Source of the DNA: Parietichytrium sp. I65-24A
Taxonomy: Eukaryota; Sar; Bigyra; Thraustochytrida; Thraustochytriidae
Direction of reading: 5' to 3'
Assembly (NCBI GenBank): GCA_012862575.1
Contig: BLSF01000017.1
Location: 248,001-312,000 of the forward strand
Length of the DNA stretch: 64,000 nt
Position 1 is the stretch's first letter; each line of letters opens with the position of its first letter. Shown here one piece after another: positions 1-10,216 of the stretch. The notes under the pieces are model-generated. The model made no database searches and was not told the origin of the DNA. It was given only the letters and a program-made list of their open reading frames with translations. The position numbers were made by a program, and so were the translations under genes.

Positions 1-1131
1 TTTAAGCGGCCACTTCTTCCGGAAGATCAGGTTTGGGTGCGACACGCCGCCACCGTCCGAGTAGTCCGCCAAGCACTTGTCTCGTGATGCCGTACATTGA
101 AAAATGACGTGGGCAGAAACATGTGTGGGAGCGAATCCACGATCAGCTATACCCTCCTTTAGTTTCTGCAGCTCCTCTTCGAGAGCTGAGGCTCTTTGAA
201 GCTCTCTGTTCTTCTTGGCGACATTTTTGCACCTTACAGAAGAGTGTTTGTGTACTTTAGCCCAGCTTTCGTGCAGACGTGAAAGTAACTTCTCGCGGGC
301 TTTGCATTCTCTAAACACTCTTCGATCATATCGAAGGATCGTAACCTCAGCAACCCACTTTCCGAGGTAAGATCTGTCATTTGAACTTTCGCAGTTCCTG
401 ATCGGGGCCGCTTCAAGTAGATTGCGTTCTTTTCGCGATCTAGGGTCTGCATTGAAGCCGCTATTAGGAACTTCGTCGTCCGCGTCCACCGGAGCATACT
501 TGGAGCTGAAATGGTTTATAACCTCATCTTTCGTCGCATCGTGAGGTAAACCTTCCACCAGAATGGAGTAATCCTTTGGGGTAAAGAATTCCGCGTCAGA
601 GCTTTGAGCTTGGTGTGCAAGCGCTCTTTTCAAGACCTGTATCGATGCGGTAAATGTGAGAGTTGCAACAACGTCCAGAGCTGAGATCACATATGACCTT
701 CGGTAGTTGGAACCCTCGTTTGTCGTGTTCACCATATTTGCAAGCGTCGGGCTCCACGTTGCGAGCAACTCTTCGATATTATAAAGGATGTTTTGCGTGT
801 CACTCCCAATAAAGTTTCCTAGCGTGAACTTCCCAAATCCAAGAGGATCGAACTTGGAATTGGCGACTCCTCCTCCATTGAAGAAAAGGACCATGGCTGG
901 AAGGTAGAGAAAGCTCTGCACCGCAAAGAGAAGCGCCAGCCATTTGAGCAGCACAAGATAGAGCATGACACCGCTTCCTATCGCCGCAAAGTCTTGCGTT
1001 TCTGTTGACCACAGGCTTCGCTGCCTCCTGCCAAATATCACATCAGCACGCTTCGTCCGAGCAATCTGTACAGAAGGCGCCTCCCAGGAGCTGGCAAAGG
1101 CATCTCGCCGTGGCGTCAGGTTCTCTGGCAT
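1..1131 (-). CDS. Multi-pass membrane protein, OSCA/TMEM63-like N-terminal part (3' end outside window)
   Basis: An uninterrupted frame runs from an ATG at 1131 (an in-frame TGA lies just upstream) off the left edge, giving 377 residues. A long hydrophobic segment (about residues 52-84) follows a basic N terminus. A second membrane segment at about 147-167 leads into a cytosolic domain starting near residue 186 with the ferredoxin/RRM-like motif PKDYSILVEGLP. This domain carries a long charged helical insertion (about 280-345) that may form a coiled coil. A TM pair followed by an RRM-like cytosolic domain resembles the OSCA/CSC1/TMEM63 calcium-permeable mechanosensitive channels, in which the intracellular domain interrupts the helices. 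The family call is inference, because the pore helices lie outside the window. Start and frame are well supported. Confidence 0.6.
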   Translation of the reverse strand, partial: MPENLTPRRDAFASSWEAPSVQIARTKRADVIFGRRQRSLWSTETQDFAAIGSGVMLYLVLLKWLALLFAVQSFLYLPAMVLFFNGGGVANSKFDPLGFGKFTLGNFIGSDTQNILYNIEELLATWSPTLANMVNTTNEGSNYRRSYVISALDVVATLTFTASIQVLKRALAHQAQSSDAEFFTPKDYSILVEGLPHDATKDEVINHFSSKYAPVDADDEVPNSGFNADPRSRKERNLLEAAPIRNCESSNDRSYLGKWVAEVTILRYDRRVFRECKAREKLLSRLHESWAKVHKHSSVRCKNVAKKNRELQRASALEEELQKLKEGIADRGFAPTHVSAHVIFQCTASRDKCLADYSDGGGVSHPNLIFRKKWPLK

Positions 1132-1233
1132 CGCCTCCAGCAGTCATCGCAGGTCTGCGCTCGACCGTATCAAGGAGTGCACCCTTTCAGCGTTCGCGCT
1201 GATCGAAAGACAGCTTTGAAGGCAGGCACAAAC

Positions 1234-1629
1234 CTAGGCGATTCCCGGCAGTCCAAGAGTAACCAACGCTGACAATAGCCAGAACACGTAGAGCCTCAAG
1301 TCACGACTGGGTATATATAGCATGTAAAGGTGCCCTACTTGTTCATCGAAATTCTTGGTGATTGCGTCAGAGCCACTTTGTGGTGGTGCACAAACCAGGT
1401 TTTTCGCGCTACCACGGCGACCTAATACGATCGTGGCAACCGCTCTTCTGCGAATGCCAGCTTCAAGTTTTTGAGCGCATTTGAGCATGAACACCGTCCC
1501 ATCCCCTTCCACAGTGAATACGCCTGGAAAGTGCAGACTGAGACAATTCACAGTGAAGAAAACAGTTAATTTTCCAAATAGGAGTTGCCAACGTAGCCGA
1601 GGAACGAGCTGATGGAAAGAAGGACACAT
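1234..1629 (-). CDS. Doubtful 131-aa ORF with C-terminal hydrophobic helix
   Basis: An ATG-initiated frame of 131 codons lies about 100 nt upstream of the membrane protein gene on the same strand. It has one hydrophobic stretch near the C terminus (YVFWLLSALVTLG) and no domain I recognise. It could be a small single-pass protein, an upstream exon, or chance. A direct splice to the downstream gene is not obvious, because the frame closes with TAG immediately before the only GT dinucleotide there. Confidence 0.25.
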   Translation of the reverse strand: MCPSFHQLVPRLRWQLLFGKLTVFFTVNCLSLHFPGVFTVEGDGTVFMLKCAQKLEAGIRRRAVATIVLGRRGSAKNLVCAPPQSGSDAITKNFDEQVGHLYMLYIPSRDLRLYVFWLLSALVTLGLPGIA

Positions 1630-2230
1630 AGGACTTTGGCAATCAAAGTGCTAGGATGAGATGTACCAGTGCCAGTTGAGGTTACCGTTACCGGACAAAT
1701 GGACTCGACTCCGAGGCGGAAGGTGCTTGCCTCCTTACACCTTGGATTTGAATTCGAATTGAAAGTTCAATTTATTTTTGAGGTTGACACGGTATTGCGT
1801 GTTCCATGCTCCATGCTCTGTGCTCCGTGCTCATCACCAGCCAGTTCTGCGACGACTCGGACGCATTGGAAAGCTGAACACCTCGCAGAAGTGTCGCATG
1901 GAGAATGCAGAGGACAAGCAGCGTCAAGATTGGGGAGAAGAGGGTGTAGAAGCCCTATTGGAACTACCGGCTTAGAGCGGAGAGGGGTTTGCGCTGCGGC
2001 TTACCCGGAGCAGCGTTTTCACGTTAAAAGTTTGCAACTTTCAATGAAGAAGTGTCATACGTGCATAATTGCGAATCAAAACGCAATACGCTCTTCTAGT
2101 GCTAAGCTCCAGTAGATTGAGGAGTACAGCTAGTGCTCATTGTCGCAAGAAATTGCGGACTCTGAACCAAAGTTGGAGGCCTTGTCTTCGTGAGAAGGCA
2201 ACCATTCACGCTCGAGCGCGCGGAGCAAGA
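1630..2230. other. Intergenic region
   Basis: Space between divergent transcription units. Open frames here begin at non-ATG codons or encode nothing recognisable. The frame of the downstream plus-strand gene stays open upstream to a TTG at 2069, but there is no ATG before 2231. It probably holds promoter and 5' UTR sequence; no specific element was identified. Confidence 0.5.
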
Positions 2231-4603
2231 ATGGTCATGTCCAGTCCTGACCCCGAGCAAGATGTGGTCGCTCCCCTTGGCATGCGAAGGAAGACCAAGC
2301 CTTCCATGCGCCGAACTAGCACGGTGCGCTTTGAGGTTTTGCTCAACGACAGCGAGGGAAAGAAGGACTTCTCTTTGCTGAGAGAAGGAAGTAATCAGAC
2401 TCTGCCCTTGCAGGGGCACGGGGGTGCTGAAAATGTACAAAGTGAGGAAGAAGAGGAGACGGAGCCGACCATGTCAACAATACGAAAGATGCCGTCTTCA
2501 ATGGGTAGCAGCTGGAACATCATGCAGGGAAGATTCAAACGGGATGTAATGCGGAAAAACTCTCGCGCAATAGACATCGTTGGGGTGTGCAATGCGATCG
2601 ACAAGGATGAAGGAGACGAGGAGGACGACGGAGAAGTCGATGATTCAGTTGCCATCATGGAGGAAGAGGAAGAAGGTGAAGAGGATGAGGATGAGGAGGA
2701 TGAAGAGGATGAGGTCGTGAAAAAGGAAGAGGGCAGTTCAAGTGAGTCAACAGAAAATGCCGCAAAAACTGGGCCAGACTTGAGCGGATCTAACATTGCG
2801 GAAGGGGGCAAACAAGGCCAAGCGCTCGTCGAGGATCACGAATTTGCTGACTTGGAGAATTCACGAGAGAGTACACTTAGGGCGTACACTATGGAACGTT
2901 TGACGAACAGCAAAACGCTCCGACATCACGCAAACGTCCTTTCCACCATCGAAGATATTTGGATGATTGACGACCTACAGTTGGCAGCTGATGAAGAGGG
3001 TTGCCTCTCACGTGAGCCGTACATGAACTTGCTCGTGAAATTTCAATTCCTGATTGTCCCGCCACCATTGTCAATGAACAAAGCGATTCGTAATGCCGAG
3101 ATAGACTGGGTGAATGACACTGAGGGCGCATCGAAGATGTCGAAGGAGATGTTTTTTGATGCAATTTTCCAGATTGCAGACACCTGGTCAGTCAACACAG
3201 ATGCCGCGGAATATTGCCACATTCTAAAAACACTTCTTGACGGAGTGACTCACAGCTCTACTGAGAGCGCTCAGAGCGAAGGGAACAAAGGAGGCGGGAA
3301 GCGATCGAGGACGCTGATCCGGAACAACAAACTTATTAAATACAATCCGCTTTTCACCAAAATTGCGGACAAAAAGTTTGAAGGCTTTCAGAAACTCCTC
3401 GCCGAGGTCTACAAGCGGCGCAAGGGATTGCGCAATAAGATGACCCGAAGCAATGCGTATCATCTGGTCGGAAGAATGTACCAAGCCAAGTATGACAGCG
3501 ACCAGAAGAACCGAAAGAAGGGGTTAGAGCCATCCCGATTCGACAAATTCATGTTTGAGCAATTTGTGATGCTGTACGGCTCCAAAAAGATGGCCAAGCG
3601 CAATCTCAAGCGACTCTTTTATACAGTACGCGAGTTAGCGGACGATGGGGATTATGGAATGTACATGTTTGCAATTCTTGCTGGGTTGGAGGTCAATCCT
3701 TTGGAGGAACAAGGTTGCTTTCCTAGTTACGACCCTCACCTCGCATCGGATTACTACTTACCAACAATTGCTCGAATTGTCAACGACGGGAAACAGATTG
3801 GAGGAACCATTGCTCAGTGTGGCAAGGGAACGGACGTGTTTTGTACCCTTAGCGTCACTCTGCAAGTGATTGTCAGCGAAGTGGCGAACCGGACTCCGCG
3901 CAACTCGTCCACAATCCTCGAATTTGCGACCAACGTCAAAGATTGCGCGGTGAAGTTTGGCGAGCAAAGCTCGTTGTGCTTTGGAAAGCGGCAAAAAGCG
4001 AAGCGCCTGCAAATTTCTAGGTACCTTTCCGAGGCACTCGGTGAAAAAGGTATTGTAGGGGGTGTTGCGCAGAATCTCTGGGTTGATGTGAACGAGAGCC
4101 TTGTTCGCGCCCTCCCACTTTGGTACGCTGACCGAAAGTGGTGCGTGATTCACGACTATGTACTCTATGCAAAAGCAGTCGCACGCTGGGTGAGGCTTTG
4201 TAGAGGGCGCAGACAAGACGACAGGAAAGACGGCCTTCTCGGTAGCGCGGCACCATTCCCACGGATCATGACGACTTTGTCGATGGTGCAACTGGACTCG
4301 AAACGGATCAGCCGTGCGTCTTTTGCAAGTGTCGCTGCGCTCAACCTCGCTACCGAACTGATCGAGGCCGTGAGCGGCCAAAATCTTCGTTTTGCTTTGA
4401 CGCTCACAAAGCAAGACTCATTCGTAAAGCTTTACGACGACGAAGACATCGATAATGCGGAAAAGGCGACGGATCATGCCGTGCTCTTCACTGCCTCGCC
4501 GAGAACCCCGCGGCGAGTGATCGAAGAAGCGAGGATTCAGGATAACCTGTACAATAGCAACAAGCCTGCCGAGGAAGACTGTCTTGAGATTGAGGGGGGG
4601 TGA
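2231..4603 (+). CDS. Conserved-looking acidic protein of unknown function, 790 aa
   Basis: The first in-frame ATG (2231) opens a 790-residue frame ending in TGA. The N-terminal third is disordered: a basic RRTSTVRFEV stretch, then acidic Glu/Asp runs (about residues 138-170) and Ser-rich sequence. From about residue 215 it becomes globular and helical, with EF-hand-like helix spacing around residues 230-340 but no intact calcium loop. A motif FDKFMFEQFVMLYGSKKMAK near residue 437, followed by an aromatic-rich segment, suggests an ordered domain of the sort seen in large protist proteins of unknown role. No catalytic motif was found and no function is assigned. A 218-codon antisense frame over 3758-4414 is a shadow. 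Confidence 0.75.
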   Translation: MVMSSPDPEQDVVAPLGMRRKTKPSMRRTSTVRFEVLLNDSEGKKDFSLLREGSNQTLPLQGHGGAENVQSEEEEETEPTMSTIRKMPSSMGSSWNIMQGRFKRDVMRKNSRAIDIVGVCNAIDKDEGDEEDDGEVDDSVAIMEEEEEGEEDEDEEDEEDEVVKKEEGSSSESTENAAKTGPDLSGSNIAEGGKQGQALVEDHEFADLENSRESTLRAYTMERLTNSKTLRHHANVLSTIEDIWMIDDLQLAADEEGCLSREPYMNLLVKFQFLIVPPPLSMNKAIRNAEIDWVNDTEGASKMSKEMFFDAIFQIADTWSVNTDAAEYCHILKTLLDGVTHSSTESAQSEGNKGGGKRSRTLIRNNKLIKYNPLFTKIADKKFEGFQKLLAEVYKRRKGLRNKMTRSNAYHLVGRMYQAKYDSDQKNRKKGLEPSRFDKFMFEQFVMLYGSKKMAKRNLKRLFYTVRELADDGDYGMYMFAILAGLEVNPLEEQGCFPSYDPHLASDYYLPTIARIVNDGKQIGGTIAQCGKGTDVFCTLSVTLQVIVSEVANRTPRNSSTILEFATNVKDCAVKFGEQSSLCFGKRQKAKRLQISRYLSEALGEKGIVGGVAQNLWVDVNESLVRALPLWYADRKWCVIHDYVLYAKAVARWVRLCRGRRQDDRKDGLLGSAAPFPRIMTTLSMVQLDSKRISRASFASVAALNLATELIEAVSGQNLRFALTLTKQDSFVKLYDDEDIDNAEKATDHAVLFTASPRTPRRVIEEARIQDNLYNSNKPAEEDCLEIEGG

Positions 4604-4847
4604 GCTCCTGAGGCAAGTAATTTAATGGTTCAGAAAATTTTCCTGTTTACACGGCTTTTACTTCTTTTCTGTGCAAAGTACTACGGTTGAGACAGCGATA
4701 TACTGCGCACGCGAACAGCTTGCCGAACGAAACTCTGCGAATGAAAATAAACATCTTGTCTCCTTCTTACTAATCGAGAATAAACCGGCAAGATCCTCTT
4801 CAGAAGAAATCGCCTCGGGCACACCCCCGTATTGCACACACGACTCG

Positions 4848-5102
4848 TCACAACCTCGAAGCCACGTCTTCTGTCTTCTGTTGCACATCCGCTAAGCCCC
4901 TCGTGGAGATGAGACAGTCGCATCTCTCGCACAGCATCGTCCGGGAGCAGCAAGGCTGCAAGGTCACCTGTGCCCTGCTCACGATCCCGCCCAGCTTCGT
5001 GTCCAGTGTATCCAGCTTCCAGAACTTTTCTGCGCACACGGAGCACTTGTGGAGCGATTGCTGCACATCGTATGGTGTCAGCGGGTCATATGGGTTGCCC
5101 AT
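4848..5102 (-). CDS. Small Cys-rich, probably zinc-binding protein (84 aa)
   Basis: The frame runs from ATG at 5102 to a stop at 4848; a longer version would need a GTG start at 5138. Cysteines fall as CxxC (20, 23), a C51-C52 pair and CERC (58, 61) plus C63. That spacing suits a compact RING-like or treble-clef zinc site. The rest is hydrophilic with no membrane segment. The neighbouring 790-aa gene on the plus strand is convergent. I do not recognise a family. The regular Cys spacing and sensible composition favour a real gene, but an exon boundary at either end cannot be excluded. Confidence 0.45.
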   Translation of the reverse strand: MGNPYDPLTPYDVQQSLHKCSVCAEKFWKLDTLDTKLGGIVSRAQVTLQPCCSRTMLCERCDCLISTRGLADVQQKTEDVASRL

Positions 5103-5267
5103 TCTTCCTCTTTCGCACGCTGCTCCACACTCTCGCACGTGATGGATGGGGTTTCTTTGTCATTCATTCACAGAATTCACAGTCAAGTCAGTCAAGAGGA
5201 GAGATGTCCTACCTCGCCTACTCTTAGCAGCCCGTGAGTCTTCCTATGCGACAGGTCAGGCTGCAGG

Positions 5268-5399
5268 ATGGTCGCGATCCATTACAATGTCACGGGCAAG
5301 CTAAGCTCTTGTTGCGTGCAGTGGAAGAAGCTATTGGCGGTATTGGCGGTATTGGCATGGTTGATCGTGCTGTTTGCTTTCGCAACTGTGGGCTTGTAA
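5268..5399 (+). CDS. 43-aa single-pass membrane micro-protein
   Basis: ATG at 5268 opens 43 codons to TAA at 5397-5399. The product starts with a short polar part (MVAIHYNVTGKLSSCC), then a Trp-Lys-Lys anchor and an uninterrupted ~22-residue hydrophobic helix rich in Leu, Val and Ala that ends close to the C terminus. It has the shape of small subunits of ER or mitochondrial membrane complexes, but I cannot name one. A GTGAGT-to-GCAG pair just upstream (about 5233-5267) would make an intron of about 35 nt, shorter than any intron here, so I treat the ORF as intronless. Confidence 0.4.
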   Translation: MVAIHYNVTGKLSSCCVQWKKLLAVLAVLAWLIVLFAFATVGL

Positions 5400-5702
5400 A
5401 GTAGATGGGTACAACGTGAAGAACTTTCTTTTTCACAAGGTGAGAGATGGTGTCATTTAATGTTGTTTTGGAGACAATAGAAATTTCACAGCTGGGATGG
5501 CTGGGGGTTCAAAATCAAAGAAACAAATAAAACATGGCAACTGAGAGAGGAAGCGTCGGGGCACTACACCACTCCCTTCGGACGCACTAGCCAGAAGCCG
5601 CTCCCTTGATATGGCAAAAAGGCGCCCACTTTGAATCTGGGTGGTTGCTTCTGTTCTTACTTCACAGAAAGTCGGCATGGACTAATTCGTCCCGTGTCTG
5701 CA
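5400..5702. other. Intergenic region between convergent genes
   Basis: About 300 nt between the micro-ORF and the EEP hydrolase stop. No coding frame, RNA gene or repeat is evident; it probably holds 3' UTRs of both neighbours. Confidence 0.5.
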
Positions 5703-6713
5703 TCACGAGACGATTAGGTCCACCCCGATGGGAACGTGGTCGGACGCAATACTGGGGCACAGAAAGCAATTGGCTACGGAGTATGGGAAGTCTGGATGAA
5801 GAAGCGCAAAGTCAACCCGACGTAACGACCACACACTGACACACGGATTGAGTGAGGCGTGAGCATCAATCCATCCCTTTTCAAAAATGGGGTCCAGCTC
5901 GAAGGTAGTCAGCTGGACGTTGCGATGCGCGCTCTGCTGTTTCAGCCACTCCCAATGCGCATCGCCATAGTTCTCCCTCCGAATGGCATTAAAGTCTCCT
6001 AACAAAATGGTCGTAGGCTCCGATTCCCCAAACTTTCCAAGTTGGTCAGCCTGGTACTCGCGCTCGGCGCCGGTAGGCTCCCACACGTCCAAGTGCGTGC
6101 AAATTAGCCTGAGCGGGCTGCCGTTTATCTCGAAGGTGGCCTCCACCATACCACGGGGCTCGTGACCTTCTGGGGCAATCGATTTGTAGACGATCTGCTT
6201 CGAAGAAATGATCGGGAATTTGCTGCAGATCGCATTTCCAAACCAGTGCAGATTTTGAAATTCAATGTACGGATACTTTTCCTCGAGCAACGCATGAACA
6301 TCTGCGGTTACCTCCTGCAGGCAGATAATGTCGGCGTCCATCTCCATGATGGTGTCCTTCATGAACGCCTCGCCAGTTCTGTACTGATGATACCCCGAGA
6401 ACATGTGCACATTGTAGCTCGCCACGCGGATGCTGTTCTTCGGCTTGACCATCGCCTGGGCTTGCTTGCCGCTAAGTTCGCTCACGAACTTGCTCGTGAA
6501 GTACGTCGTAAGCGCCGCTCTGCTCGTGACGCCGCCGTCGCCAAGAATCTCCGCTCCAACGCAACACACGCTCTGGCACGCCTTTCCACCGTTCCGCAGC
6601 ATCTCTTCCTTTTCTGCTCCAGACTTGGCGCTCAATCTGCTCAATCGTTTGCTCTGCCTTCTGCTCTGCCTCTTCCGCCACTTGTCGCGCACCACCTCCA
6701 CCACACGCCGCAT
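5703..6713 (-). CDS. Endonuclease/exonuclease/phosphatase (EEP) superfamily protein, 336 aa
   Basis: Residues from about 95 to the end form an EEP (DNase I-like) fold. Visible motifs in order are SYNVH (metal/Asn motif), DADIICLQEV (catalytic Glu), a CTHLDVW strand with the catalytic His region, LLGDFN (Asp and Asn of the active site) and a C-terminal SDHVPIGVD with the terminal Asp-His pair. All catalytic positions are present, so it should be an active magnesium-dependent phosphodiesterase or phosphatase. The substrate (nucleic acid, phosphoinositide or sphingolipid) cannot be read from the sequence. The N-terminal ~90 residues are basic and Ser/Arg rich and could act in targeting. The frame extends upstream to a GTG at 6755, but the first ATG is at 6713. 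Confidence 0.85.
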   Translation of the reverse strand: MRRVVEVVRDKWRKRQSRRQSKRLSRLSAKSGAEKEEMLRNGGKACQSVCCVGAEILGDGGVTSRAALTTYFTSKFVSELSGKQAQAMVKPKNSIRVASYNVHMFSGYHQYRTGEAFMKDTIMEMDADIICLQEVTADVHALLEEKYPYIEFQNLHWFGNAICSKFPIISSKQIVYKSIAPEGHEPRGMVEATFEINGSPLRLICTHLDVWEPTGAEREYQADQLGKFGESEPTTILLGDFNAIRRENYGDAHWEWLKQQSAHRNVQLTTFELDPIFEKGWIDAHASLNPCVSVWSLRRVDFALLHPDFPYSVANCFLCPSIASDHVPIGVDLIVS

Positions 6714-8017
6714 TCTTTCTTCACCTGGACTGTTCCAGCAACGCTGCTCACCCACTCACCCACTCACCCACTCCCGCACTTCTTTTCACCGCCACTACCG
6801 CCACCCACACTCTTCCCACCGCGCGCGAGTACGCTTGGCAACACAGCCCAGCGCGTATGCGCTTACCCTTTTCCTTACCCAGGGACCACTAAGCCCCACA
6901 GTCACGGCGTACCCACCTGTAGAACTACTAGTTGGAGGTGTGCACCCGATTCCTGCAAGCAGTGCTAGTGGCTCGGCTGATTGAGGGCGTAAGGGTTGGC
7001 GTGTTTTAGCGAAAAGAGTAGAAAGATGGCGGTAAGGGCCACTTGGTTTGCTGTAGGGAAGACATGGAAATACAGGAAATGTGAGGAGATGGAGATGGAA
7101 TAGATGGAAGGAAAGAGTGTTGTGGGTTGCCGCCGTGATGGAAACGTTCGGCGGCCGCAAGATGCCGCAAGCGCAAGTCATTTTTTAAAAGTATAATAGC
7201 GATTTTGTTTGTTGTTTCCGTTGTTCAGCTTAGATGCAGTGCCAGTGCCAGTGCCAGTGCCATGACAGTGCAGAACGTTGAAAGGGATCCGCGGAACGGA
7301 AGAGAGTCACGGTCAATGAGTGAGAACGCACAAGTATGAATATGTATGAACGGGAAGTGAGATGAGACGATGGCAAGGCACTCGTTCGGCAAGCTCTTCA
7401 CGGTCTGGTCTCCGTTGATTCGCGGCATCGATGAGGCCTGATAAGGAACAAGAAAAGCAGAAATCGTCTCGCGAGCGCAAGATGCAAGCTTTTTCTTCTT
7501 CTTCTTCTTCTCCCAAGCCAGCCAAAGGTTTCATTCGCTCTCTGTCGTCTGTCTGTCGGTCTGTCTGTCGAAAACGTCTCCCTGTTTTATTCCTGTTGTT
7601 GTGCACAGTGACAAACAACACCCTGTTTGGCTCATTCCCTTTCAAGTAAGCCTGTGGCAGATGCACGCATCGTCGCTTGGAATTCCTTGTCCGTCAATCC
7701 GCCAAGAGACCAGATGTCCAAAACCCAACCAAACAATCAAAATTCAAAAGAAAGAAAGAAGAATGAATGAATGAATCCGCTATCAGTCAGCCAGGCAGCC
7801 AGACGACGGTCAGCACTCTCGGGACGCTTTCTACATACCAGTGGCCAAGAGTACGCGTACTCGTGACTCACACTAGCTTCGGGCGAGCACACCTCCCACA
7901 CCTCCCACGCCTCAAGAGCTAACTAGCTACACAGAAGGCACCGCGGGAGTGGGAGTTGACCCAAGTGTCCTCGACGGGCTCACTCGCACCTCCGCATCTC
8001 TGTCAGATCTTACAGAG
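6714..8017. other. Long intergenic region with short tandem repeats
   Basis: About 1.3 kb between divergent genes (EEP hydrolase minus, Pol X plus). It contains TCAC-type repeats near 6749-6775, a GCCAGT hexamer array near 7238-7262, a TTC run near 7491-7510, GTCT/CTGT repeats near 7545-7570 and GAAT repeats near 7760-7775. Open frames here lack recognisable products. It presumably carries both promoters. Confidence 0.55.
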
Positions 8018-9961
8018 ATGCGGCCAGTCTCGAGCGCATCCTCCGCGGTGGGCAGAAAGCGGCCCCGCACCCAAGACTCAGAGTCGGCGCTGCGAGGCGT
8101 GCACATTATCTTCGGCCCTGGCGGCCGCGACATGAGTCTTGGCCGCGTACGGATGTGCACCGCGAGGTTGGAAGAGCGCGGCGCCACTGTGAGCAGCGCG
8201 TGGTCGAAGGACTCAAACGACTCGGAGCGATCGGAGCGCGGGTGTTACGTGGTGGTGTCGCCATTTGCGAGCGAGGACCGGGTGCTGGAGTTCCTGGGGC
8301 TGGACGTGGGGTCGCCAAGCGCGCATGTGGAAGGGCTGAGGGCTAAAAACGAGATGCTCACGTTCCAGTTCGCGCTGGACATGGCCGTGAGTGGCGCGGT
8401 GCCGGACAGGAGCCTGGAAAAGTACGATTGGGGGAAGCAGCGGGCCGAGGCGGAGAAGCTGCAGCGGAAAGAGCAGAGCTCGCAGCAGAGCTCTGAGTCG
8501 CAGCAGAGCGGGGGCCCTGCCGTGGATACGGACCCCAGGAGGTGGCTGAATGTGATCCCGCTAGAGTTTCGAGAGGCGTGCGAGGTTTTCATGGCGCACG
8601 GCGACCAGCTTGGCGTTGTGCTCCCCGAAAAGATCCGAGCGCCGCGAAACTTGCCTCCACGGGAGAAAAAGGATCCAAAGGCTTCGTACATGGCCTTCAG
8701 AAGCGGCTCCGGAGCCGGCACAGTGAATCAGAACGGACACATTACCGAAGAGCTTCAGCGACTCCAGGATTACTACAAGGCCACGAACGACTCTGGGGGG
8801 TGGAAGGCGAGTAGCTACAAGAAGGCCATCGACATCATCAAAGCCCTTGACTTCAAAGTCTCTGATACCGAGCAAGTGAGACACTATCGCGGCATCGGGC
8901 CGAAGATCCTGGAGAAAATAGATGAGATCATTAAGACAGGCAAGCTTGTCAAAGCTGACAACCTTTCCAACTCGGAGCTGGGGAAAACAATCCAGCTCTT
9001 TTCGTCTGTGGGATATATTGGAAAGGAGGTGGCAACCAAACTTTACATGAAGGGCTTCCGGACCCTGGAAGACCTTCGGAGCCCGTCCGGCCAAGCAGAG
9101 CTCACAAAGAATCAGATTCTCTCGCTCCAGCACTACGAAGATATTGAACAACGCATTCCCAGGCAAGAAGTTGAGAGGATTGGAGACTTTGTCAAAGAAA
9201 CTGTTCTTGAAATCTGGCCAGAACGCGGTGTATTCGGAGAGGTGGTTGGGTCGTATCGTAGAGGCGCCGTAAGTTGTCAGGACATAAGCTTTGGGCCGTT
9301 TTCGACACATTTTTCTCAAATTGTTCACACTAATCCGCATATCCTTTTCCACGTTTAGTCGACTTGCGGGGACGTTGACATTATTCTGACATCACCTCAG
9401 CATGCAGGCTGCCCGCCGCTGAAAGAGCTTACAGACACACTGTCAGCCAAAGGCTTCTTGATCGGCGACCTAACAACGATGAAAACCGAAGAACAGAATG
9501 CAAATGGACAGGTGCGCGACAAGCAGTCGTACATGGGAATCTGCAGGCTTCCTGCTCCACCTGGTGCTGAGCGAAGCTTGGCAAGGAGAATTGACATCAA
9601 AATATATCCGCGGGAGATGTTTGCGTTTGCCCTGCTTTACTTCACAGGGAATGATCACTTCAATCGCTCTTTACGGTACTATTGCAAGAGAAACAACCTT
9701 ACTTTGAGTGACGAGGGATTATACCCGGCTGTCCGCTCGGCGAGGCAGGAACGCATTGCCAAAGGCAGAGAACCCGTCGCAAAGTGCCGCACAGAGCAAG
9801 AAATCTTTTCTTTTCTTGGCTTTCCGTACAAGGCTCCGTCCGAACGAAATTGTGCAGATCAGAAGATTTCTGAAGCTGCTAGCAATGGCGTCTGGTACGG
9901 GGTAAATGTGGCGACTGAGAAAGTGGAAATGGATGACAAAGACGACACTGCGATTATGTGA
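8018..9961 (+). CDS. DNA polymerase family X (Pol lambda/beta-like) with N-terminal BRCT-like region
   Basis: Two exons, 8018-9268 and 9359-9961, join in phase 0 across a 90-nt GTAAGT...TTTAG intron, giving 617 aa. A BRCT-like region spans about residues 23-115. A Pol-beta 8-kDa-type lyase helical domain lies at about 240-315, then a helix-hairpin-helix with GYIGKEVATKLY. The palm starts at GSYRRGA and continues after the splice with STCGDVDIIL, carrying catalytic Asp422 and Asp424; the third, Asp496, is in RRIDIK. YFTGN matches the Pol lambda-type YFTG motif at the nucleotide-binding pocket. Family-X enzymes fill short gaps in base excision repair and end joining. BRCT plus lyase plus YFTG favours Pol lambda over Pol beta. 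The frame opens earlier at a GTG (7949); 8018 is the first ATG. Confidence 0.9.
9269..9358 (+). other. Intron of the Pol X gene
   Basis: It starts GTAAGT and ends TTTAG, with a CTAAT branch-point-like motif about 28 nt before the acceptor. Removing it restores the conserved family-X metal-binding block. The reading frame happens to stay open through the intron. Confidence 0.85.
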
Positions 9962-10216
9962 CGAGCACCGAGGGCTACTCTGAGGATGCTGATGAGATGC
10001 AGATTTTGTCATGAAGCTCTCGTTCTCAGCAAACTTTCGCTTGAGCGTGGTTTTACGCTGTCAACTCACAGACAAATTTTTTTGTTGCTTTAAAAAAAAA
10101 AGTTTATTTATTTCAAGATTGCTCATTCACGAATGGAAGCGAATTCTCGTCTTGCAATGTACATACACCTTTTAGTGACTAACAATGGAGAATAACAAAA
10201 TAGCCGAGCAAATTCT

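Noticed and set aside
3758-4414. 218-codon minus-strand frame
   Set aside because: Shadow of the 790-aa gene, with no domain and low-complexity composition.
7949-8017. Upstream extension of Pol X from a GTG codon
   Set aside because: There is no ATG in this stretch. The same reasoning moved the starts of the EEP hydrolase, LRRIQ1, the glycosyltransferase, the FSH1 fusion, the acidic protein at 45 kb and CNOT10 to their first ATG.
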